Positions 41,515 to 49,247 of a DNA stretch of 64,000 nt are shown here, in pieces; the stretch's first letter is position 1, and every line of letters begins with the position of its first letter. This DNA is from JBDTSW01 sp963799815. GTDB taxonomy: Bacteria; Actinomycetota; Thermoleophilia; Solirubrobacterales; 70-9. The stretch is taken from the NCBI GenBank assembly GCA_963799815.1, contig CAWCYG010000007.1, positions 62,001-126,000 of the forward strand. The letters run 5' to 3'. The notes under the pieces are model-generated. The model saw only the letters and a program-made list of their open reading frames with translations. It made no database searches and was not told the DNA's origin. A program made the position numbers and the translations under genes.

Positions 41515-42609
41515 ATGATGCCTGAGGGCAAACGCGCGCGAGCGCTGAAGCTGGTCGTGCCCGTGGCGGCGCTGGTCGTTGCGGGCGGAGGCCTGTTGGC
41601 GATCGCGACCGAGTCGGTCCTCGCGGTTGAGGTCGTGGCCCCGATCTCGCTGATGCTGCTCGTCGGCGGCATCTTCGTGCTGGCCCAGCTCGTCGAGGGA
41701 ACCCGCACACAGACCGAGCAGCGTGCCCTCGAGGAGCGCGAGGCCCGCGCTCGGCAGATCCTCGATCGCGCGCACGAGGCATACATCGCAATGGACCACG
41801 CAGGGGTGGTCACCGCGTGGAACTCGACGGCGGAGACCATGTTCGGCTGGACTCGCGAGGAGGCGATCGGGCGGACCGTCGCCGATCTCATCGTCCCGCC
41901 CGGCGTGCAGGAGCGCCACCTCCGCGGCATTGAGCGCTTCCGCGAGCAGCGCTACGGGCCGATGGTGGGCCCCCGCATGGAGGTGATCGGGATGCACCGC
42001 GACGGCGGTGAGATCCCGGTGGAGATCTCGATCACCGTGGTCGACGAGCCCGACGGCGCCTACTCGTTCCACGGCTTCGTTCGCGACATCACCGAACGTC
42101 GCCTGCTCGAGGCCCAGCAGGCCGAGCTGCTCGAGGAGGCAAAGGAGTCAGCCCGCATCGACCCGCTCACCTCGCTGCCCAACCGTCGCGGTTGGGACGA
42201 GTCGCTCACGCGCGAGATCGGACGCGCGCGGCGCGAGAAGACGCCGCTGTGTGTCGCCGTGCTCGACCTCGATCACTTCAAGCGCTTCAACGACGCCCAC
42301 GGCCATCAGGCCGGCGACCGTCTGCTCCGCCGCGCGGGCTCCGCCTGGAAGCTGGCCCTTCGCCAGTCGGATCTCATCGCCCGCTACGGCGGCGAGGAGT
42401 TCGCGGTGCTGCTGCCCACCTGCGACCTCGACGAGGCCATGATCGTGATCGAGCGGCTGCGCGAGGTGACGCCCGAGCACCAGACTGTCTCCGCGGGCGT
42501 TGCCGAGTGGAACGGCTATGAGACGACCGACGCGATGATCGACCGGGCTGACCTCGCTCTCTACAACGCCAAGCGCGGCGGGCGCGACCGCGCCAACGCG
42601 GCGGCGTAG
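41515..42609 (+). CDS. Membrane PAS-GGDEF diguanylate cyclase
   Basis: A 364-residue protein that should make c-di-GMP from two GTP. Two membrane helices (about 12-32 and 40-62) are followed by a short coiled linker, a PAS domain (about 75-195: AYIAMDHAGVVTAWNSTAETMFGWTREEAIGRT) and a GGDEF domain (about 205-360). The active site is YGGEEFAVLLP and the inhibitory I-site RQSD lies just before it, so product inhibition is likely. The start is one of TTG 41512, ATG 41515 or ATG 41518; no good Shine-Dalgarno decides. It sits between tRNA-Gly and an SDR gene. Confidence 0.9.
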   Translation: MMPEGKRARALKLVVPVAALVVAGGGLLAIATESVLAVEVVAPISLMLLVGGIFVLAQLVEGTRTQTEQRALEEREARARQILDRAHEAYIAMDHAGVVTAWNSTAETMFGWTREEAIGRTVADLIVPPGVQERHLRGIERFREQRYGPMVGPRMEVIGMHRDGGEIPVEISITVVDEPDGAYSFHGFVRDITERRLLEAQQAELLEEAKESARIDPLTSLPNRRGWDESLTREIGRARREKTPLCVAVLDLDHFKRFNDAHGHQAGDRLLRRAGSAWKLALRQSDLIARYGGEEFAVLLPTCDLDEAMIVIERLREVTPEHQTVSAGVAEWNGYETTDAMIDRADLALYNAKRGGRDRANAAA

Positions 42610-42610
42610 C

Positions 42611-43324
42611 TCAGGTCGGCTGGCCTGAGGGCCGGATCAGGATCTCGTTGACGTCGACGTGCTCGGGCTGGCTCAGGGCGTAGAGCACCGCGCGCGCGAT
42701 GTCGTCGTCGTGAAGGGCGTTATCGGGGCCGGGCCGCTCGTCGAAGAACGGGGTATCGACCATCCCGGGCTCGATCAGCGTCATCCGGATGTTGCGGCTC
42801 TCGTGCATCTCGCGGAGCTCCTGGCGGAGCGCCTCGCCGATCGCGGTGACCGCCCACTTCGAAGCTGAGTACATGGAGCCCGGGAGGACGCGCCGGCCGG
42901 CGACCGAGCTGGTAATCACGAAGTGGCCGCTGCCGCGCTCGAGCAGGTGGGGGAGCGTCGCGCGGACCGTGTAGGCGACGCCGAGGACGTTCGTCTCGAC
43001 CATCGAGCGCCACTGCTCGGGCGACTCCTCGAGAAATCCGCGCGTGGCGCCGAAGCCGGCGTTGGCGAAGACGGCATCGATGCGGCCGAAGGCTTCGAGC
43101 GATTCGCTTACGAGCCGCTCGTTGTGCTCCCAGCGCGAAACGTCTGTTGGAACCGCGAGCGCTGTATCGCCCCGGCCGAGCTCGGAGGCGAGCGCTGAGA
43201 GCTTGTCCTCGCTTCGCGCCGCCAGCACCACGCGCCAGCCGGCGGCGGTGGCCTGACGCGCGGTTTCCGCTCCGATGCCGGTCGAGGCGCCGGTGATCAC
43301 GATCACTTTTCCATCGCCCGCCAT
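42611..43324 (-). CDS. Short-chain dehydrogenase/reductase
   Basis: A 237-residue classical SDR. The NAD(P)-binding motif is ITGASTGIGAETAR, with Arg in the following LAARSEDKL that favours NADP. NAGFG, the catalytic Ser in FVITSSVAG and YSASK (Tyr, Lys) are complete, and the substrate loop reads EPGMVDTPFF. The physiological substrate is unknown. The ATG at 43324 gives the usual N-terminus (MAGDGKVIVITG). It is divergent from ccmE with about 100 bp between. Confidence 0.88.
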   Translation of the reverse strand: MAGDGKVIVITGASTGIGAETARQATAAGWRVVLAARSEDKLSALASELGRGDTALAVPTDVSRWEHNERLVSESLEAFGRIDAVFANAGFGATRGFLEESPEQWRSMVETNVLGVAYTVRATLPHLLERGSGHFVITSSVAGRRVLPGSMYSASKWAVTAIGEALRQELREMHESRNIRMTLIEPGMVDTPFFDERPGPDNALHDDDIARAVLYALSQPEHVDVNEILIRPSGQPT

Positions 43325-43396
43325 GCGCGGCGATTCTAGGCGCTCACGGCTTGCCGGCGAGCGCCCGACCAGAGCCGGACGGCGCACGGCCCCTGC

Positions 43397-43402
43397 GATA
43401 AT
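43397..43402 (+). promoter_or_regulatory. -10 box of the ccmEF transcript
   Basis: GATAAT lies 24 bases before the ccmE ATG and is close to the TATAAT consensus; a clear -35 is not seen. Confidence 0.4.
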
Positions 43403-43426
43403 CGGGGAGCCGCCCTCGGCCCGCCC

Positions 43427-43852
43427 ATGGACCCAGATCGCAAGCGAAAGATCCGTCTCGGCATCGCGTTAGGCACGGCAGTCGTCCTGGCCGCCGCGCT
43501 CGTCTACGTCTCGTTCTCGGCCTCCAGCGAGGCCAAGACGCCGAGCGCCGTGCTTGCAGCCGGCCCCGGCTCTGACTACGAGGTCTATGGAGTCGTGGCA
43601 GAGGATTCGGTGAGCCACGAGGGCGAGGAGCTTCGCTTCGAACTCGCCGATCGCGAGACCCCGGCCGACAGCGTGCCCGTGAGCTACGTGGGGCAGGTGC
43701 CGGACCCCTTTCGAGAGGGCCGCGAGGTCATCATCGAGGGCGAGCTCAGCGGCAGCGGGACGTTCGTGGGCGAACGCGACTCGCTCATCACCAAGTGCCC
43801 GTCGAAGTTCGCCGACGAAGCCGCCAACGACGACCAGATCCTGATCGAGTAG
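43427..43852 (+). CDS. ccmE: Heme chaperone CcmE, Cys-type variant
   Basis: A 141-residue heme chaperone with an N-terminal anchor helix (10-30) and an OB-fold outer domain. Typical CcmE proteins bind heme through the His of HxxxY; here the corresponding stretch is LITKCPSKFADEA, with Cys124 in place of His and Phe128 in place of Tyr. A CxxxY form is known from other bacteria and archaea; this one is CxxxF. It precedes ccmF directly (ATG follows the stop), so heme is handed from CcmE to the CcmF ligase. Confidence 0.88.
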   Translation: MDPDRKRKIRLGIALGTAVVLAAALVYVSFSASSEAKTPSAVLAAGPGSDYEVYGVVAEDSVSHEGEELRFELADRETPADSVPVSYVGQVPDPFREGREVIIEGELSGSGTFVGERDSLITKCPSKFADEAANDDQILIE

Positions 43853-46069
43853 ATGCCCACGATCGGCGCGGCGTGTCTGGGCGCCGCCTTCCTCACCGCC
43901 CTTTATGTAATCGGCGCGGCGCTCGCCGGCACTCGAGGCGACCGGCGTTTCACCGACTCGGCCCGGCGCGGCGTCTTCGCCCTGGCGGCGCTGCTCACGG
44001 TCTGCGTCGTCACGCTCGAGATCTCCTTCCTGCGCGACGACTTCTCGGTTGAGCTGGTCGCCGATCACTCTTCGACGACGACGGCGACCGGCTACAAGCT
44101 GACGGCGATGTGGTCGAGCCAGGCGGGCTCGCTCCTGCTCTGGGCCTGGGTGCTCTCGATTGCGACCTCGGGCGTCCTGCTCGCGACGCGCAACCGTCTG
44201 CGCGAGCTCGTGCCCTGGGCGACCGCGATCCTGGGCGGGCTGGCCGTCTTCTTCACCGGGCTCATGCTCTTCGGGATCCTCTCCCCGGCGGCCGACTCGT
44301 TCCCCTTCGCTCGCCTCGACCCCGCCCCGGCCGAGGGAGTCGGCCTCACGCCGCTCTTGCGCCACCCGGCGATGGCGATCCATCCGCCGATGCTCTACTC
44401 GGGCTACGTCCTCTTCTCGATCCCGTTCGCGTTCGCGATCGCGGCATTGATCACGCGCCGCCTGGACGCCGCCTGGATTCGCTCTACCCGCCGGTTCGCG
44501 TTGGTCGCATGGGTCTTCCTCTCGACGGGGGTCCTGCTGGGCTCGTTTTGGTCGTACAACGAGCTCGGCTGGGGCGGCTACTGGGGCTGGGACGCGGTCG
44601 AGAACGCCTCGCTCATGCCGTGGCTCGTCGGCACCGCCTTCCTGCACTCGGTGATGGTGCAGGAGAAGCGCGGGATGTTGCGGACGTGGAACGTCTCGCT
44701 GATCGTGGCAACGTTCTCGCTCTGCCTGCTCGGGACGTTCCTGGTGCGCTCGGGGATCCTCGAGTCGATCCATGCCTTCGGCGTCTCCAAGGTGGGCGGG
44801 CCGCTCCTGGCGCTGATCGCCCTGGTCGTGATCGGGTCGGCGGTGCTGATCGGCTCGCGCCTCGGCGACCTTCGGGGCGAGCGTCGGATCGAGTCGCTCG
44901 CCTCGCGCGAGGCCGTCTTTCTCATCAACAACCTGCTCCTGGTCGGCCTGTGCGTGGTCATCTTCTGGGGCACCTTCTTCCCACTCATCTCCGAGGCCCT
45001 GACCGGCGACGAGCGCTCCGTCGGCCCGCCCTTCTTCAACACCGTGACGACGCCGCTCGCGCTACTGGTGGTGCTGTTCACGGGGATCGGGCCCCTGCTC
45101 GCCTGGCGGCGCGTGAGCGCGGGACGGATTTGGCGGCTGGTGTGGCCGCCGGGGGCGGTGGCCTTGGGCGTCGCCCTGCTCATCGTCGCCCTGAACGGCC
45201 CGCCCGAACGACTCAGCGAATGGTCGGCATATGTGCTCTTCACCTTCGCTGCGTTCACCCTCGCCGCGCTCGCGAGCGAGCTGATCCGCTCGGCGTCGGC
45301 CCAGCGGCGTCTCGGCGGGGGCAGCTGGCCGCACGCCGCGGCACGGGTCATGGCGCGCAACCGCCGGCGCTACGGCGGCTACCTCGTGCACGCGGGAATC
45401 GCCGTGCTGTTCGTAGCGGTAGCGGCTTCCTCGACCTTCCAGACCTCCTCCGACGTGCGCCTCTTGCCCGGCGAAACGGCGACCGTGGGTGAGTTCGAGG
45501 TCACCTACGAGGAGCCCTCGAGCACCGTCGACGAGGAGAAGCTCTCCTTCGCCACTCGCCTCACCGTGACCCGTGACGGCGAGCAGTTCGCGAGCCTCAC
45601 CCCATCGCGCAACTACTACGCGGGCCCGGGGGATCCATCGCTCGGGCCGCTGCGGGGCTTTTTCGAGGGGGAGGCCACCAGCGAGGTCGGGCGCACGGGC
45701 GCTGCGGCCGGCGACTTCTGGACATCGATGCGCCCCGACCTCGCTCGCTTCGACAAGGTGATCGACGGGGTCGACGAGCGGTTGACGGACTACGCAAAGA
45801 CGCTCGAGGTCGGAGACCAGGAGGACCTCGCCGCCTACGCGCAGGCCCAGGGAGAGGCGATCCAGAACTTCTCGCTGCTGCTGGAGGAAGCGTCGCCGCC
45901 GGTCGACTTTCGCATCAACTACAACCCGCTGGTTATGTGGCTTTGGGTGGGCGGGGCCATCGGTGTCGCCGGTGGGCTGATTGCGATCTGGCCCGCCGCC
46001 GCGGCGGGCCGCCGCCAGGTGGCCGACGTCCACGCCGCAAAGCTCGCGCGCGACCTCGGTCGCGCCTGA
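43853..46069 (+). CDS. ccmF: Cytochrome c heme lyase subunit CcmF
   Basis: A 738-residue polytopic membrane protein with about 14 hydrophobic helices. The heme-handling WWD domain is ELGWGGYWGWDAVENASLMPWL, preceded by MWSSQAGSLLLWAWVLS and followed by FLVRSGILESIHAF, all typical of CcmF. A long outer loop (about 515-675) contains variable sequence. It joins heme from CcmE to apocytochrome c, using the CcmH-reduced CXXCH cysteines. The ATG abuts the ccmE stop. Confidence 0.95.
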   Translation: MPTIGAACLGAAFLTALYVIGAALAGTRGDRRFTDSARRGVFALAALLTVCVVTLEISFLRDDFSVELVADHSSTTTATGYKLTAMWSSQAGSLLLWAWVLSIATSGVLLATRNRLRELVPWATAILGGLAVFFTGLMLFGILSPAADSFPFARLDPAPAEGVGLTPLLRHPAMAIHPPMLYSGYVLFSIPFAFAIAALITRRLDAAWIRSTRRFALVAWVFLSTGVLLGSFWSYNELGWGGYWGWDAVENASLMPWLVGTAFLHSVMVQEKRGMLRTWNVSLIVATFSLCLLGTFLVRSGILESIHAFGVSKVGGPLLALIALVVIGSAVLIGSRLGDLRGERRIESLASREAVFLINNLLLVGLCVVIFWGTFFPLISEALTGDERSVGPPFFNTVTTPLALLVVLFTGIGPLLAWRRVSAGRIWRLVWPPGAVALGVALLIVALNGPPERLSEWSAYVLFTFAAFTLAALASELIRSASAQRRLGGGSWPHAAARVMARNRRRYGGYLVHAGIAVLFVAVAASSTFQTSSDVRLLPGETATVGEFEVTYEEPSSTVDEEKLSFATRLTVTRDGEQFASLTPSRNYYAGPGDPSLGPLRGFFEGEATSEVGRTGAAAGDFWTSMRPDLARFDKVIDGVDERLTDYAKTLEVGDQEDLAAYAQAQGEAIQNFSLLLEEASPPVDFRINYNPLVMWLWVGGAIGVAGGLIAIWPAAAAGRRQVADVHAAKLARDLGRA

Positions 46070-46107
46070 GCGGCAAGCAGACACCACGTCCTAGCCTCTG
46101 CCCGGCA

Positions 46108-46386
46108 ATGGAGCTGGTGATCGCATTCGCCGTGGTGCTCGTTGTCGCGTGGTTCGTGATGGCGCCGCTGCGCGGCGGCGCGGCTGAGCCCGGGGAGGAT
46201 CCGCTGATCGCCGACCTCGAAGCGCGCAAGGAGGCCAAGTACCGCGAGATCCGCGACGCCGAGCTCGATCACGCCCAGGGCAAGCTCTCGGACGCCGATT
46301 GGAAGGCGGCCGACGGCGAGCTGCGCGCGGAGGCGATCAAGATCCTCCGTGCCCTCGACGAGGCGAAGGGCGCCAACGGGCCTTGA
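46108..46386 (+). CDS. Short CcmI/CycH-like membrane protein
   Basis: A 92-residue protein: one membrane helix (2-20), then ADLEARKEAKYREIRDAELDHAQGKLSDADWKAADGELRAEAIKILRALDEA. The second part matches the membrane-proximal coiled region of CcmI/CycH, without the TPR domain that binds apocytochrome in full-length CcmI. TAGCCT (46092-46097) lies 10 bases upstream. It follows ccmF by 38 bp and fits with cytochrome c maturation. Confidence 0.65.
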   Translation: MELVIAFAVVLVVAWFVMAPLRGGAAEPGEDPLIADLEARKEAKYREIRDAELDHAQGKLSDADWKAADGELRAEAIKILRALDEAKGANGP

Positions 46387-46403
46387 GTCCGGCGAACCCT
46401 GGC

Positions 46404-46409
46404 TAGACT
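46404..46409 (+). promoter_or_regulatory. Probable near-leaderless -10 box of secG
   Basis: TAGACT followed by 8 bases and ATG at 46418. Confidence 0.4.
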
Positions 46410-46417
46410 TCGCGCCG

Positions 46418-46642
46418 ATGGAGAACCTGCTCGAAGTGCTCCAGGTGGTGATCGCGGTGGTCGTGATCTTCCTGGTGCTGCTGCACTCAGGCAAGGACGC
46501 CGGCCTCTCGGGAGCGTTCGGCATCGGTCAGAGCGGCAGCTCCTTCGGCGGAGGCTCGCTGGTCGAGCGCAACCTCGACCGCTGGACGATCTTCTTCTCG
46601 CTCCTCTTCGCCCTCAACACCCTCGTCCTGCTCAAGATCTAG
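46418..46642 (+). CDS. secG: SecG preprotein translocase subunit
   Basis: A 74-residue protein with two membrane helices joined by the SecG loop: VLLHSGKDAGLSGAFGIGQSGSSFGGG. It associates with SecYE and eases SecA cycling in protein export. Length and loop are typical. The ATG at 46418 was chosen by homology; the frame is open to 46349. Confidence 0.93.
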   Translation: MENLLEVLQVVIAVVVIFLVLLHSGKDAGLSGAFGIGQSGSSFGGGSLVERNLDRWTIFFSLLFALNTLVLLKI

Positions 46643-46654
46643 GGGGCACCGGGC

Positions 46655-47635
46655 GTGGTGCGCTTGGGCGGCGCGCGCAGGCTCGGACTAATAGCCGCGG
46701 TAGCGGCGGCACTCTGGGCGGCTGCGCTCAGCGCCTGCGGGGGCGCCGACGAGAGCGCCTCGCGCAGCGCCACCCCGGGCCAGCCCGGGGCGGGCGGCGT
46801 CTTGACCTGGGCGCTCGAGGCCCGCCCCTTGGACATCGACCCGCTCGCCGCCGACACTCGCGGCGAGCAGCTCGTCTCGCGCCAGATCCACGAGCCCTTG
46901 ATTGCCAATCTCGTCGGTCCGTACGGGGCGATCCGCAGGGAGTCAGGTCTCGCGCTCTCGGCCCGTCCGACGGCCGGCGACACCATCTGGCGGATGCGCT
47001 TGCGCACCGGGGTGCGCTTTCAGGATGGCTCGGCCTTCAACGCAGGCACGGTCGTGGCCAACGGCCAGCGCTGGCTCACCACCCCCGAGGGCCAGGCGCT
47101 GATGCCGGACCTCTTCGCCGTGGACGCGCCCCGCCCGGACGTCGTTCGGTTCTTCCTGGAGCAACCCAACCCCGAGTTCCCGGAGGTGCTCGTCTCGCCG
47201 CGGGCGGGGATCGTCTCGCCAAGGGCGCTCGCGCCCGCCAGCGGGACCGAGGCGGTCATGCGCAGCGAATCGCGATCGGGGACCGGCCCGTTCGAGTTGC
47301 GTGAGGAGGACGCGTCCGGCGTCCTTCTCGCCCGCAACCTGGAGTGGTGGGGGACCGAGCGCGAGCTCGGGCCGGCCTTCGATCAGGTCGACTTTCGCAT
47401 CATCTCGAATGCGAGCGAACGGGTGGCCCTGCTCGGCGAGGGCGACGTCCAGGTTGCCGAGGCGCTCGGTCCCGCGCAGGTGCGCGAGGCGCGCGCGGAT
47501 CCGTTGCTGCAGGTGCTCCCCGGCCCGGCCGAATCGCTTGGACTCGAGCGCTCCGTGCGGGGAATCAGCTCCGCTACCGAGGTCCCATCGCTCTCGGGGG
47601 TCTGGGTGACGAGGGTGGGCTCTGGGCCTGCATAA
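46655..47635 (+). CDS. Short family-5 solute-binding lipoprotein
   Basis: A 326-residue secreted protein: signal peptide with lipobox ALSAC (Cys about 28), then GGVLTWALEARPLDIDPLAADTRGEQLVSRQIHEPL, the start of SBP family 5 (peptide/nickel-binding type), WRMRLRTGVRFQDGSAFNAGTVVANGQRWL and LGEGDVQVAEALGP. Full-length members have about 500 residues, so the C-terminal lobe is shortened. No permease genes are adjacent, so it may be a stand-alone or degenerate binding protein. It begins 12 bp after secG. Confidence 0.7.
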   Translation: MVRLGGARRLGLIAAVAAALWAAALSACGGADESASRSATPGQPGAGGVLTWALEARPLDIDPLAADTRGEQLVSRQIHEPLIANLVGPYGAIRRESGLALSARPTAGDTIWRMRLRTGVRFQDGSAFNAGTVVANGQRWLTTPEGQALMPDLFAVDAPRPDVVRFFLEQPNPEFPEVLVSPRAGIVSPRALAPASGTEAVMRSESRSGTGPFELREEDASGVLLARNLEWWGTERELGPAFDQVDFRIISNASERVALLGEGDVQVAEALGPAQVREARADPLLQVLPGPAESLGLERSVRGISSATEVPSLSGVWVTRVGSGPA

Positions 47636-47660
47636 CTGGGCGGTCAAAAGGACTTGGTGA

Positions 47661-47675
47661 TACCCCAGGGGGGTA
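47661..47675 (+). promoter_or_regulatory. CsoR-type copper operator candidate
   Basis: TACCCC-AGG-GGGGTA is a perfect 6-bp dyad with a 3-base centre, the form of CsoR/RcnR-family operators. It overlaps the promoter (TACTGT 47674-47679, TAGAGT 47680-47685), 18 bp before the DUF4396 start, where a metal-free repressor would block transcription. Confidence 0.6.
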
Positions 47676-47693
47676 CTGTTAGAGTCAGGAGTC

Positions 47694-48284
47694 ATGGAAG
47701 CGCACGCCGGGCCGCAGAGCCACGATCACCAGCACGAGATGCCGAGCGAGGGCTCGGCGCTCACGGGCGTTGCTGTCAGCGCCACGCTCCACTGTCTCAC
47801 CGGTTGCGCCATCGGAGAGGTGGCGGGCGTCGTCATCGGCACCGCCGCCGGCTTCTCCGATGGCGCCACGATCGCGCTCGCTATCGCGCTCGCGTTTCTG
47901 TTCGGCTATCTGCTCACGAGCCTGCCGCTATTGCGGGCTGGGCTTGCGCTCGCGGCGGTAATCCCTATTGCCCTGGCTTCCGACACCCTCTCGATCGCGA
48001 CCATGGAGGTCGTGGACAACGCGATCATCCTCGCCATTCCGGGGGCCATGGACGCTGGGGTCGGTGATCTGCTCTTCTGGGGCTCGCTGTCGTTCGCCCT
48101 CGTGGTGGCCTTCCTCCTCACGGTTCCCGTGAACCGATGGTTGCTCGCCCGTGGGAAGGGGCACACCGCCGTCCACGAGACCGGCATCCACGGCGGCCCG
48201 GACACCCGTTTGGTGGGCGCGGCGGTCGTCGCGGGGGCCATCTTCGGGATCGCCGTGCTGCTGGCGGAGCTGCTCGGCTCCTAG
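47694..48284 (+). CDS. DUF4396 membrane protein, probably metal-linked
   Basis: A 196-residue membrane protein with five or more hydrophobic helices. The N-terminus is His/Met-rich (GPQSHDHQHEMPS) and helix 1 reads ATLHCLTGCAIGEVAGVV, the DUF4396 signature with a C-x3-C pair and a Glu that could bind metal. A second His cluster is in GHTAVHETGIHGG. The CsoR-like operator and an AGGAG before ATG 47694 suggest metal-induced expression; copper is the likely metal. Function is not known. Confidence 0.75.
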   Translation: MEAHAGPQSHDHQHEMPSEGSALTGVAVSATLHCLTGCAIGEVAGVVIGTAAGFSDGATIALAIALAFLFGYLLTSLPLLRAGLALAAVIPIALASDTLSIATMEVVDNAIILAIPGAMDAGVGDLLFWGSLSFALVVAFLLTVPVNRWLLARGKGHTAVHETGIHGGPDTRLVGAAVVAGAIFGIAVLLAELLGS

Positions 48285-48356
48285 ACCGGGCTCACCGGCT
48301 GGGCAACTCGTCATTCTCCTTCGGAGTCGCCCCAGGGCACGCTCTGGATCGCGGCC

Positions 48357-48402
48357 GATCACTCCCGTGACCCAGTTCCCTCACGCAACGGGGCGGGTGA
48401 TC
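48357..48402 (+). repeat. Inverted repeat before the hydroxypyruvate isomerase-like gene
   Basis: GATCAC-T-CCCG (48357-48367) pairs with CGGG-GTGATC-type right arm CGGGTGATC (48394-48402) over 9 bp with one bulge. It lies 30 bp before the next start and could be a leader structure or regulator site. Confidence 0.4.
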
Positions 48403-48431
48403 CGAGCCGGCAGGGGTAAGGATCAGGTCAG

Positions 48432-49247
48432 ATGATCTCCTGGTCGGCACATCTCGGCCCCCTGTTCACCGAGCATCCGCTGCTTGAGCGCTTCGCCGCC
48501 GCTCGCGGAGCGGGGTTCGAGCGGGTCGAGTGTTGGTCGCCATTCGACGAGGACCTGGACGAGTTCGCGGCCGCGGTGAAGGGATCGGGAGTGCGGCTGC
48601 TCGGCATCAACCTCGATTCCGGCGACATGCCGGCGGGCGACCGCGGATTTCTGAACCGCCCCGACCAGCGCGAGGAGGTCCTCGAGAACGCCGAGGCCGC
48701 CGTGGAGTTGGCGGCGGCGCTCGACATTCCCTTCATCAACGCGCTGGTTGGCAACTCGACCGGCGCGCAGCGAGACGACGAGCTAGCGACGGTCGCCGAG
48801 CGCCTCCATGAAGTCGCGGAGCTGGCGGCCGGTAGCGAGGTCACGATCCTCGTCGAGGCGCTGAATCCGGACGAGAACCCTGCCTACCTGATCCGCGACG
48901 TCGACGAGGCCTGCGTGCTGCTCGGCCGCGTTCGCCAGGGGGGGCTCGCGCTGCTCTTCGACGCCTATCACGCCACCCGAGCGGGCCGGGATGTGCTCGC
49001 CGACTTCGCGAACGTGCATGACCATGTCGCTCACATCCACGTGGCCGACTGCCCGGGCAGGCACGAGCCAGGCAGTGGGAGCTTTGACCTCGAGCGCTTC
49101 TTCGCGACGGTCGCCGACTCCGGCTACCGTGGCGCCGTGGGTCTCGAATACCTCCCAACGGGCACGACCGAGGAGTCCCTCGGCTGGCTGCCGCGATCTG
49201 AGCGCGGCGAGTCGAGCGTGTTCCCCGCCGTGGGATCGCAGGATTAG
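48432..49247 (+). CDS. hyi: Hydroxypyruvate isomerase-like TIM-barrel protein
   Basis: A 271-residue sugar isomerase/endonuclease-type TIM barrel. It starts WSAHLGPLFTEHPLLERFAAARGAGFERVECWSPF, the Hyi pattern, with the metal residues in VEALNP, LLFDAYHA, HIHVADCPGRHEPGSG and VGLEYLP. Hyi interconverts hydroxypyruvate and tartronate semialdehyde. The next gene encodes the matching reductase with no gap, so both should act in glyoxylate metabolism. Glyoxylate carboligase is not in the window. Confidence 0.85.
   Translation: MISWSAHLGPLFTEHPLLERFAAARGAGFERVECWSPFDEDLDEFAAAVKGSGVRLLGINLDSGDMPAGDRGFLNRPDQREEVLENAEAAVELAAALDIPFINALVGNSTGAQRDDELATVAERLHEVAELAAGSEVTILVEALNPDENPAYLIRDVDEACVLLGRVRQGGLALLFDAYHATRAGRDVLADFANVHDHVAHIHVADCPGRHEPGSGSFDLERFFATVADSGYRGAVGLEYLPTGTTEESLGWLPRSERGESSVFPAVGSQD

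Noticed and set aside
43469..44773. A 434-codon minus-strand frame opposite ccmE and ccmF
   Set aside because: Composition is Arg/Glu-rich with no motif, while the plus strand encodes clear CcmE and CcmF.
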